Position numbers and translations under genes: made by a program. This document shows positions 33,333 to 40,671 of a stretch of DNA of 53,148 nt, piece after piece. Origin of the DNA: 66-474 sp040388785 (GTDB lineage: Bacteria; Pseudomonadota; Gammaproteobacteria; Xanthomonadales; Rhodanobacteraceae); NCBI GenBank assembly GCA_040388785.1, contig JAZKBD010000013.1:1-53148 (forward strand), given 5' to 3'. The notes below the pieces were generated by a model. It saw nothing but the letters and a program-made list of their open reading frames with translations. It made no database searches and was not told where the DNA came from. The first letter of the stretch is position 1. Every line of letters begins with the position of its first letter.

Positions 33333-36014
33333 ATGCGCGTGCAATGTCTTTCGATAGGGCTGGCGGTCGTCGTTGCATGGACGCTCGCCGTCAACGCTGC
33401 CGAGCCGATTCGCGTGGACGGCGGCGCGGGCCATGTCACCGCGATCGCCCATTGGGAAATGCAGTCGAGCGCCAAGGCGCAGGAGAGTGGAGCAGAGATA
33501 TCGAGCGCGAATTTTTCCACCAGGGACTGGTATCCGGTCAGCGGGCGCGCGACGGTGATGGCGGGCCTGCTCGAAAACGGGAAATACAAGGACGTGTTTC
33601 ACGATGACAACCTGCGCGCGGTGGAGGTGCCCGATGCCGGGCATCATCGCTTCGTGGTTCCATGGTGGTATCGCACGCAATTCACGCTCAAAAAAACGCC
33701 GGCCGGAATGCACACGCTGCTGCGCAGCAACGGCATGATCGCCAGCGCCGACCTGTGGCTCAATGGACACAAGCTTGCCGATCATGTGGCCGTTGCGGGC
33801 GCGTATCCCGTGCACGAACTCGACGTGACGCGCTGGGTGCACGATGGCGTGAACACGCTGGCCTTGCGCGTGCACCCGGGCGATCCGCAGCGGGATTTCC
33901 TGATGGGGTGGGTGGACTGGAATCCGGAGCCGCCCGACAACAACATGGGGCCGTGGCGTGGCGTGGACATCGTGCAGACCGGCCCGATCGAGTTGCGTTT
34001 CCCGGCGGTCACCACCGATCTTTCGTTGCCGGATCTTTCACGCGCGGCGTTGACGGTGAAAGCGGAAGTGCGGAACCTCGACAGCGTGCCGCACGATGCG
34101 ATCGTGAGTGGCACGGTCGCGGGCGTCTCGCTGCAGCGGAAAGTCCACCTCGAAGCAGGGCAGACGCAAACCATCACGTTTTCGCCGAAGACCGATCCGG
34201 CCCTCGCGCTGGATCATCCGAAAGTCTGGTGGCCGATCGGCATGGGCGATCATCCGCTGTACGACTTGGAACTCAGCGCTTCGGTGAATGGCGCCGAATC
34301 CGATCGTGCCACGACCACCTTCGGCATCCGCAGCGCGACTTCGAAGCTCACGAAGCAGGGCTACATCCAGTTCTTCATCAACGGCAAGCCGGTGCTGATC
34401 CGCGGCGGTGGCTGGGCGCCGGACATGTTCCTGCGCGAGCCACCCGGCCGCATGGAGGCCGAGTTCGACTACGTGCGCAACATGAGCCTCAACGCGATCC
34501 GCAGCGAGGGCAAGCTCGAAGACCAGCACTTCTACGATCTCGCCGATCGCTACGGCATCATGATCCTGCCGGGCTGGGAATGCTGCGACAAATGGGAGTC
34601 TGCAGCGAAGACGGGTGGCGCGCCATGGGACGACGCGGACATGCAAATCGCGCAGGCATCGATGGCGAGCGAGGCGCGCTTGCTGCGCAATCACCCCTCG
34701 GTGATCGGATTCCTGATCGGCAGCGACAATGCGCCGCCGCCCGCGATCGTGAAGATGTATGTCGACACACTGCATGCGGAAGATTGGAACACGCCGATCG
34801 TTTCGGCCGCCGTCGACCAGACCAGCACGGTGGCCGGTCCGTCCGGCATGAAGATGGCCGGTCCCTATGCGTGGATACCGCCGTCGTACTGGTACGCCGA
34901 CAAACTGGGCGGCGCGTTCGGCTTCGATTCCGAGGTGAGCGCGGGCGCCGACATTCCGCGCCTCGAAGACGTGCAACGGATGCTTTCGCCGCTGGCGCAG
35001 GAAGCCTTGTGGAAATATCCCGATGTCAGGCAATACCACGCGACCGCATCATGGTCGCCGTTCGCGAAGCTGGAGCCGTTCGACAACGCGCTCGCGAAGC
35101 GCTACGGGCCGCCGAAAAGTCTTGCCGATTACGTGCAGAAGGCCCAGCTCGACAACTACGACAATGTCCGTGCGCAGTTCGAAGCGTTCAATGCGCACAT
35201 GGATTTGGCTAAGCCGTCGACGGGCGTGATCTACTGGATGCTCAACAACGCCTGGCCGTCGCTGCACTGGCACCTGTACGACTGGTACATGAACCCGGCC
35301 GGCGCGTATTTCGGCGCGAAGAAGGCCAACGAGCCGGTGCACATCCAGTATTCGTATGACACGCGGGCGATCGTGCTGGTCAACCACACGCTGACCAACC
35401 AACACGGGCTGCACGCGAGCGTGCAGGTGCGGAACCTCGACGGCAGCGTGCGTTACAGCAAACAGTTCAGCGGCCTCGACCTAGCGGGCAACCGAACGCT
35501 GAATGTCACGACGCTTCCGGCGCTTTCCGGGTTGTCGCGCACGTATTTCGTGGAACTGAGCCTCGTAGCCAGCGACGGCCAACCCGTCAGCCGCAACGTC
35601 TATTGGCTCTCGACGCAGAAGGACGTGCTCGACTGGAAGCACTCGAACTGGTACCTGACGCCGCTCACCGAGTACGCCGACTTCACTGCGTTGCAGTCGT
35701 TGCCGGCTGCCACCACCAACGTTCGTGCCACGACGCGGCGCGACGGCGACGACAACGTCACCACCGTCAAGCTTTCGCTGCCTGACTCGTCAAAGGCAGT
35801 CGCCTTGTTCCAGCACCTGTCCATCCGTAAATCCACGAATGGCGAGCTTGCGCTGCCGATCCTGTGGAGCGACAACGACGTCACCTTGTGGCCGGGCGAG
35901 TCGCTGACGGTGACCGCGCGTTATGCGGCGAAGGGCGCCACGGCGCCGGTCGTCGAAGTGAGCGGCTTTAACGTGCAGGCCCAGCATGTGCCAGCCGACG
36001 CACCCTTGCACTGA
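33333..36014 (+). CDS. GH2 glycosidase, probably exo-beta-D-glucosaminidase (CsxA type)
   Basis: This exported 893-residue glycoside hydrolase of family 2 probably removes terminal glucosamine from chitosan oligomers (EC 3.2.1.165). It has a signal peptide (to about residue 22), a sugar-binding jelly roll (WYRTQFTL, LWLNGHKL), an immunoglobulin-like domain, a TIM barrel, and two C-terminal beta domains. The usual GH2 acid/base Asn-Glu is replaced by Ser-Asp465 in IGSDNAPPPAI. The nucleophile Glu534 lies in GFDSEVSAGADIP, and GPSGMKMAGPYAWIPP lies between them. These are the features that distinguish the exo-glucosaminidase branch from beta-mannosidases. It is coupled to the APC permease. Confidence 0.88.
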   Translation: MRVQCLSIGLAVVVAWTLAVNAAEPIRVDGGAGHVTAIAHWEMQSSAKAQESGAEISSANFSTRDWYPVSGRATVMAGLLENGKYKDVFHDDNLRAVEVPDAGHHRFVVPWWYRTQFTLKKTPAGMHTLLRSNGMIASADLWLNGHKLADHVAVAGAYPVHELDVTRWVHDGVNTLALRVHPGDPQRDFLMGWVDWNPEPPDNNMGPWRGVDIVQTGPIELRFPAVTTDLSLPDLSRAALTVKAEVRNLDSVPHDAIVSGTVAGVSLQRKVHLEAGQTQTITFSPKTDPALALDHPKVWWPIGMGDHPLYDLELSASVNGAESDRATTTFGIRSATSKLTKQGYIQFFINGKPVLIRGGGWAPDMFLREPPGRMEAEFDYVRNMSLNAIRSEGKLEDQHFYDLADRYGIMILPGWECCDKWESAAKTGGAPWDDADMQIAQASMASEARLLRNHPSVIGFLIGSDNAPPPAIVKMYVDTLHAEDWNTPIVSAAVDQTSTVAGPSGMKMAGPYAWIPPSYWYADKLGGAFGFDSEVSAGADIPRLEDVQRMLSPLAQEALWKYPDVRQYHATASWSPFAKLEPFDNALAKRYGPPKSLADYVQKAQLDNYDNVRAQFEAFNAHMDLAKPSTGVIYWMLNNAWPSLHWHLYDWYMNPAGAYFGAKKANEPVHIQYSYDTRAIVLVNHTLTNQHGLHASVQVRNLDGSVRYSKQFSGLDLAGNRTLNVTTLPALSGLSRTYFVELSLVASDGQPVSRNVYWLSTQKDVLDWKHSNWYLTPLTEYADFTALQSLPAATTNVRATTRRDGDDNVTTVKLSLPDSSKAVALFQHLSIRKSTNGELALPILWSDNDVTLWPGESLTVTARYAAKGATAPVVEVSGFNVQAQHVPADAPLH

Positions 36015-36166
36015 GAGCTTGTCCGAGCCGTTCGCACTGAGCGTAGCGCAGAAGGCGCGAAGTCGAAGTGCCACATGGTACGAATTCCGGTGTTTCGACT
36101 TCGCGAAGCTTCGCTTCGCTACGCTCAACACGAACGGTGTCGTTATTCGTGGGCAAGTTCCAAGGA
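36014..36166. repeat. Dispersed repeat type B, copy 2
   Basis: About 150 bases are similar to 21877-22022 in the same orientation. The ends (GAGCTTGTCC and GGGCAAGTTC) are imperfect inverted repeats, and the inside contains the palindromic pair CGCGAAGTCGAAGTG and TTTCGACTTCGCG. It separates the glycosidase from the LacI gene. Confidence 0.8.
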
Positions 36167-36196
36167 CTCCATGAAACATCATCGGCAACAACACCC

Positions 36197-37204
36197 ATGA
36201 AGCGCGCCAACATCAGCGACGTGGCCCGCGTGGCGGGCACCTCGCGCAAGACCGTCTCGCGGGTCATCAACGACGAGCCGAACGTGCACGAGTCCACGCG
36301 CCAGCAGGTGCTGGACGCGATCGCCAAGCTCAAGTACCGCCCGCTCACGTCGGCGCGCAGCCTCGCGACCAATCGCTCCTTCACGGTCGGCCTGCTGTAC
36401 GACAACCGTTCGCCCAGCTACATCATGGAAGTGCAGGCCGGCGTGCTCGAGGCCTGCGAAGCGCAGCACTACAGCATGACGGTGCAGCCGCTGGTTTCCA
36501 GTTCGCCCGATTTCGTCGAACGCGTCGACGACATCCTGACGCGGCACCGGCCGGACGGGTTGATCCTGACGCCGCCGATCACCGATCACGCGGCCTTGCT
36601 GAAAAGCCTGCGCAAGGGCGGCGTTCCGTTCGCCTCGATTTCACCGCGCCATCCAGAGAACCAGGTCGGCGTGATCCTGCGCGAACGCGAAGCCGCGGCC
36701 GCGATGGTGGCGCACCTGGTCTCGCTGGGACACACGCGCATCGCGCACATCGTGGGCGACCTTGAGCACGGCGCCGGCGTGTGGCGCCTCGCCGGTTATC
36801 GCGACGGCATGCAGCGCGCGGGCCTGAAAGAGAACCCCGCGTACATGGTGCAGGGCAGGTTCTCATTCGAGTCGGGCGTTGCCGCCGCGCGCAAGTTGCT
36901 GGCGCTGCGGCAGCGGCCCACCGCGATCTTCGCGGGCGACGACGACATGGCCGTCGGCACGATCTGGGCCGCTTCGGAAGCGGGCCTGTCGGTGCCCGGC
37001 GACATTTCCGTGTGCGGCTTCGACGACACCACCATCGCGACGCAAGTGTGGCCGCCGCTGACGACGATCCACCAACCCGTGCAGGAAATGGCGCGCCGCG
37101 CCACGGAGGAATTGTTGCGGCTCGTGCTCGGGAAAGGAGAGGCGAGCATGGTCGAACTCGATTACGAAATCCGCATCCGTGCGTCGACCGGGCCGCGGCC
37201 GTAG
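36197..37204 (+). CDS. LacI-family transcriptional regulator
   Basis: This 335-residue regulator has an N-terminal helix-turn-helix and hinge (ISDVARVAGTSRKTVSRVIN, then LKYRPLTSARSLATNRS) and a sugar-binding periplasmic-type core (TVGLLYDNRSPSYIMEVQ, FAGDDDMAVGTIWAA, VCGFDDTTIA). The start at 36197 gives the canonical MKRANISDVA. It most likely senses a sugar from the adjacent locus and may bind the palindrome upstream of glk. The regulator is on the same strand as the locus but separated by a repeat, so it may have its own promoter. Confidence 0.93.
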   Translation: MKRANISDVARVAGTSRKTVSRVINDEPNVHESTRQQVLDAIAKLKYRPLTSARSLATNRSFTVGLLYDNRSPSYIMEVQAGVLEACEAQHYSMTVQPLVSSSPDFVERVDDILTRHRPDGLILTPPITDHAALLKSLRKGGVPFASISPRHPENQVGVILREREAAAAMVAHLVSLGHTRIAHIVGDLEHGAGVWRLAGYRDGMQRAGLKENPAYMVQGRFSFESGVAAARKLLALRQRPTAIFAGDDDMAVGTIWAASEAGLSVPGDISVCGFDDTTIATQVWPPLTTIHQPVQEMARRATEELLRLVLGKGEASMVELDYEIRIRASTGPRP

Positions 37205-37227
37205 CTGACTCGATAGACCTTCCCGTC

Positions 37228-37335
37228 ATTGTCCTGTTTTTTTGCCGTCATTCCCGCGACGCGGGGAGCGGCCATGGATGGCCGCGCTTTGAGGAGCGAG
37301 GAAAGCGGGAATCCATTTGGGTTTTCTAGCAACAG
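37228..37335. repeat. Type C repeat between LacI and sulfotransferase genes
   Basis: CGTCATTCCCGCGACGCGGGG and AGCGGGAATCCA flank a core with the palindrome GCGGCCATGGATGGCCGC. It belongs to the same family as the elements at 14126, 43838 and 45304. Confidence 0.7.
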
Positions 37336-37433
37336 GTCGAAAATCGCGCGAGTGACGCTTACCGTGTCTTGCAACCGGCCAAGCCTGCGATACTGACCCA
37401 AGACGAAACACGTTCACCATCAGGAGCGCACGC

Positions 37434-38279
37434 ATGTCCGCCGCACCGGATTCCGCGAAGCCATCTCGAACATTCCACTTCATCTCCGGCCTGCCGCGCT
37501 CCGGCAGCACGCTGCTGGCGGCGATCCTGAGGCAGAACCCGCGCTTCCACGCGGGCATGACCAGCCCGGTCGCCGACATCATGGGCGTGGTCGTCGCCGA
37601 GATGAGCAGCAAGAACGATTTCTCGCACGCGATATCCGACGAGGCGCGCGTGTCGGTGCTGCGCGGCCTGGTAGAAAATTTCTACGCCGCGCAAAGCGGC
37701 GCCGAGGTGGTCTTCGACACCAGCCGGTTGTGGTGCAGCCGCATGCAGATGCTCGACACGCTGTTCCCGCGCGCCAGGGTCATCGCCTGCGTGCGGCAGT
37801 TGCCGTGGGTGCTGGACAGCATGGAGCGGCTGGTGCGCCAGCAGCCGGTTAGCGTCAGCAAGGTGTTCCGCTTCGACACCAACACCACCGTGTACTCGCG
37901 CGCGCAGGCGCTCGCCGATCCGCGCGGCATGGTTGGTTTCTCGTTCCAGGCCATCAAGGATGCGTTCTACGGCCAGTACGCTTCGGGCCACCTGATGCTG
38001 CTGACCTACGAAACCCTGACCAAAAGTCCCGAAGCAGCTCTGCGCAAGGTCTACGAGTTCATCGGCGAGCCGTGGTTCGAACACGACTTCGACAGCGTCG
38101 AATACGGCGCCAGCGAATTCGACTCGCGCGTCGGCATGCCCGGCCTGCACACCGTACGCTCGAAAGTCGAAGCCCCCGAACGCAAAACCATCCTGCCGCT
38201 GGAAATCTTCAACCGCTTCGTGCCCGAGTCGTTCTGGCTCGATCCAAAGAACAACATCAGCGGGGTGCCGGTGGTGTGA
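37434..38279 (+). CDS. Sulfotransferase-family protein
   Basis: This 281-residue protein has the 5'-phosphosulfate loop ISGLPRSGSTLLAAIL at residues 17-32 and the 3'-phosphate region VIACVRQLPWVLDS, with the later AALRKVYEFIGEPW helix typical of the family. It is expected to transfer sulfate from PAPS to a hydroxyl or amine group in the cytosol. The acceptor is unknown. The stop at 38277 lies 3 bases before an assembly gap, so its downstream context is lost. It may be unrelated to the sugar locus. Confidence 0.85.
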   Translation: MSAAPDSAKPSRTFHFISGLPRSGSTLLAAILRQNPRFHAGMTSPVADIMGVVVAEMSSKNDFSHAISDEARVSVLRGLVENFYAAQSGAEVVFDTSRLWCSRMQMLDTLFPRARVIACVRQLPWVLDSMERLVRQQPVSVSKVFRFDTNTTVYSRAQALADPRGMVGFSFQAIKDAFYGQYASGHLMLLTYETLTKSPEAALRKVYEFIGEPWFEHDFDSVEYGASEFDSRVGMPGLHTVRSKVEAPERKTILPLEIFNRFVPESFWLDPKNNISGVPVV

Positions 38280-38282
38280 GAG

Positions 38283-38321
38283 NNNNNNNNNNNNNNNNNN
38301 NNNNNNNNNNNNNNNNNNNNN
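38283..38321. other. Assembly gap (39 N)
   Basis: This is a run of 39 unknown bases between the sulfotransferase stop and the truncated 3' end of the nucleotidyltransferase gene. The real size is unknown, and the left limit of the candidate island is hidden here. Confidence 0.99.
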
Positions 38322-39723
38322 CGATGAACCCAACGCGGCCAAAGCAACGGTTCCCATACCTGTCCTTGTGCTCGTTTAGCTTTGTGTCGTACGAACTGCG
38401 CTTGAATCGTTTCCCGCAGTACGAGCACTCAACCGTGTACGCCATACCGTAGCCTGAACCACTTTGCCTACGAGCTTGGTGCCTAGGCCTAAGATTGGGC
38501 AGCGCTGACGGTGCCCCGAAGTATGGCCTCCCGAAGTATCCACCGTCGTTCTTCGTCAGCTCGATTGGATAGCGGGGCTCGAATGTGCTGTCGGTCAGGG
38601 AGATAGACTGAACCTTCTCTGCCAGGAACGACTTGATACCCACTTGTCCGCTGCGTCCTCCGCTGCGATCCCAAGCATAGAAATATTCATGTCCGATGCC
38701 ATCTTGCCGGCGCTTAAACATTAAAGAGTATGGTTCGACCAAACGTTCGTAACCGTCATAGACGAAGCGCAGCAGGCGTTGCAGACGTCCGCCCTCCATG
38801 ATCGTGTCGCGAAGGTCGGGAGAGTAGAAGACAGGAGCGCCGCCCCGTCCGGGGGCAGCGTACGCTCGGGCTGGCTCTGCTAACGCGAAAATGTCACTGA
38901 CTATCGACTTGAACCAAGTCTCGGCCTCGTCGAAGCTAAAAAGGGCCAACTTGGGGCAGACGAGGTACTGATTCCAGAAGCCGCGAATGAGTTCAAACGG
39001 AAGCTGCAGCAGCAGTCCCTTCGCAGCAGCAGGATTCGGTTCATAGATGGTTTGTTTCAGAAAGGTGGTCAACACTTCTCGTCGAGAGATGGCCAATACC
39101 TTCTGAAAGAAAAGCGAATGAACAAAGTCGTAAAGATCGGGCGAGTGCCTTCGCTGCAGGAGCGCCTTGAGCTTAGACGCCAGGAGCTCTTCAAGCTTCA
39201 GGCATCTTAGGTTGCCCTGGCAGACTGCCGCATCTGAATATGAATGGATGAGCCTGCGTGTCTGCACAGGAAGAAATATGGCGTCAAATTCCTTGACATC
39301 CAAATTCACCCTCAGGCGTAGATCTTCGTCCTCTCCATAGAAGCTGTGGAAATAGACCCGCGCCTCGAACATACGCGAGTTGCCATCCGATGACTTCTTC
39401 TCCGCGACTCGAGATTCGTCGATCAAGAACTCAATTGCACTACCGCTGCGGGCGTGAGTGCACGCTTGCTTGATCCCGCTCAACAGCAGTTCTGGATCGA
39501 CATCGGACTGAGTCGAAAAATCGAGATCGTTCGAGTATCGAGCATGCTCGAAGTACGCCTTTCTGAAGCAATTCCCTCCCTTGAGGATTAGTAGTCGCTG
39601 CAAGGGGTTGTCGGATTGGTAAAACGAGGACAACAGCCAGCCGAACGCGTAATCGCGTTGTACGTTGGAACGATGGACACCGAGTTCATCGGCCTTAGCG
39701 TCGATTTCCGGCTTATCGATCAT
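38322..39723 (-). CDS. AbiEii-type nucleotidyltransferase fused to WYL-like domain and zinc finger (3' end in gap)
   Basis: 467 residues are readable before the N-run. Residues 1 to about 250 resemble the AbiEii/AbiGii toxin nucleotidyltransferases: LKGGNCFRKA and SNDLDFS form the G-G/D-x-D active-site motif (Asp66, Asp68), NLDV supplies a possible third Asp142, and LEELLASKLKALLQR then DLYDF match the family helix. Residues about 311-390 look like a WYL ligand-binding domain (YDGYERLVEPYSL, EYFYAWD, GIKSFLAEKVQSI, FEPRYPIEL). Residues 433-460 form a C2HC finger (Cys433, Cys436, His452, Cys460). An in-frame TAG 8 codons upstream fixes the start near 39723. The start overlaps the preceding 23-codon ORF (ATGA). 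Base composition is less GC-rich than the surroundings. Proposed role: effector of a defence or toxin-antitoxin system. Confidence 0.85.
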
Positions 39724-39791
39724 CCGCGTCGGGAATTGTGCGCGCTACCGCCAATAAGCAGCGGCAGTACGTCCTCCGGATGGGTAGTCAT
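39720..39791 (-). CDS. 23-codon ORF linking the microprotein and nucleotidyltransferase genes
   Basis: The ATG overlaps the microprotein stop (ATGA) and the TGA overlaps the nucleotidyltransferase ATG (ATGA). The product MTTHPEDVLPLLIGGSAHNS plus RRG has no recognisable domain. It may be a real coupling ORF, or the former N-terminus of the nucleotidyltransferase separated by a frame change. The double ATGA junction argues that ribosomes pass through it. Confidence 0.4.
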   Translation of the reverse strand: MTTHPEDVLPLLIGGSAHNSRRG

Positions 39792-39955
39792 GGCTTCTTG
39801 GGTGGCGGAGATGGGCTTGGCTTCACCTCGCTCTTTGACGGCTGGTAGCCGCCTTGAACTTTGCCGCCCGGTGTACTTGGTGGAGGATTGCTCGTTGGCT
39901 GGTAGCCTTTTTTTACGGGAGCATACCCTTCATTGAGTGGCTTTTTCTCTGACAT
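39788..39955 (-). CDS. 55-aa GYxP-repeat microprotein
   Basis: This very small, proline- and lysine-rich protein begins MSEKKPLNEGYAPVKKGYQP and later has GGKVQGGYQPSKSE, ending in PSPPPKKP. Three GY(A/Q)P units at residues 10-13, 17-20 and 36-39 suggest a repeated short linear motif rather than a folded domain. GGAGAAGGG directly before the ATG is a good ribosome-binding site, and the start lies inside the last 26 bases of the DUF6338-like gene, so translation is coupled. I have the impression that similar KPLNEGY..KGYQP proteins occur in other bacterial operons but can give no reference. It has no signal peptide or membrane segment. Confidence 0.75.
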   Translation of the reverse strand: MSEKKPLNEGYAPVKKGYQPTSNPPPSTPGGKVQGGYQPSKSEVKPSPSPPPKKP

Positions 39956-40556
39956 TCCCTTCTCCATATCCGAGATGAAAGAATTCTACCGTCGCAATCT
40001 CCGATGAAAGAATTAATATTCCATTGGTTTCCGCTCGTGGTCTCTCAAACCCGCCGTCTTCGTTAAGTACCCAGTGCTCTTCAAGATACAATTGTTCTGG
40101 TGCTGGCGCGCTTGATGCGAATGATGATGCATCATAACGTCCTCCGACACTTCTGCCACTCTTGAGCGTAACCACTATCCAATGCGGGCGTCGCTGGCCG
40201 AAGACGTAGTCCCAAGGCCTCGCTATTGGGTGTGGTACTGATTTTTGAGCGATCTGTGTTGTGCGGATCCTCTTGAACAGGAAAATCCATATGACAGGGG
40301 CAATTAACAATGCGAATACATAGAACAGCACGTATGCTGTTGGATGTAGCACTCGGACATTATGTGTTTCGATTGCATAAATTGGCCAAAGTAGTATCGC
40401 ATAGTTGATTGAGCTGTACGCAATCGCATCAATAAGCAGCTTGTCCGAGCCTCTGGACTCACTGGGAAAGAGTAGCTGGTATGTTTTCAGACTGATGAAG
40501 CCAGGTATGACAAAGGCGATAAACAACGCTAACGCATTAATGTTCCAAATATCCAT
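39930..40556 (-). CDS. DUF6338-like membrane protein
   Basis: This 208-residue protein has three hydrophobic segments (about residues 7-25, 45-62 and 70-95); PGFISLKTYQLLFPSE follows the first helix and YSSINYAILLWP lies in the second. A cytosolic C-terminal domain contains HWIVVTLKSGRSVGGRYD, FASSAPAPEQLYLEEHW and ATVEFFHL. This arrangement agrees with the DUF6338 family as I remember it. The ATG at 40556 has a strong GAGGGGGAAG upstream; the longer frame start at 40706 would overlap nat and is rejected. It is the first gene of the AT-richer cluster. Its function is unknown; it may anchor or gate the system at the membrane. Confidence 0.8.
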   Translation of the reverse strand: MDIWNINALALFIAFVIPGFISLKTYQLLFPSESRGSDKLLIDAIAYSSINYAILLWPIYAIETHNVRVLHPTAYVLFYVFALLIAPVIWIFLFKRIRTTQIAQKSVPHPIARPWDYVFGQRRPHWIVVTLKSGRSVGGRYDASSFASSAPAPEQLYLEEHWVLNEDGGFERPRAETNGILILSSEIATVEFFHLGYGEGNVREKATQ

Positions 40557-40589
40557 TGTCTTCCCCCTCTCGCCGCATACGACAAGTAG

Positions 40590-40603
40590 ACCCAGAACTG
40601 GGT
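40590..40603. promoter_or_regulatory. Inverted repeat ACCCAG-AA-CTGGGT, candidate operator
   Basis: This 14-base inverted repeat lies just downstream of the candidate -10 box (40614-40619), where an autoregulatory operator would block transcription of the DUF6338-like operon. The WYL-like protein encoded at the end of the operon is one conceivable ligand-responsive partner. Confidence 0.35.
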
Positions 40604-40613
40604 GTGGCGCCTG

Positions 40614-40642
40614 ATGTTCAGCTTCCCTTGAAGGCTTGTCAA
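40614..40642 (-). promoter_or_regulatory. Candidate promoter of the DUF6338/microprotein/nucleotidyltransferase operon
   Basis: On the minus strand TTGACA (40642-40637) is followed after 17 bases by GAACAT (40619-40614). The -35 box is perfect and the -10 box moderate. It lies between the nat stop and the first gene of the cluster. Confidence 0.45.
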
Positions 40643-40671
40643 TCAGAAATTTCTTACAAGGATCATCGACG

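Noticed and set aside
33333..36014. Beta-mannosidase or beta-galactosidase for the GH2 enzyme
   Set aside because: The Ser-Asp acid/base position and GPSGMKMAGPYAWIPP segment fit the exo-glucosaminidase branch better than the Asn-Glu pair of mannosidases and galactosidases.
38257..38321. Continuation of the nucleotidyltransferase frame through the N-run into the sulfotransferase gene
   Set aside because: The gap size is arbitrary, so the frame beyond it has no meaning, and the bases there encode the sulfotransferase C-terminus on the other strand.
37434..40556. The sulfotransferase as a member of the candidate defence operon
   Set aside because: It lies on the opposite strand, has resident-like base composition and is separated by an assembly gap; there is no evidence for a link.
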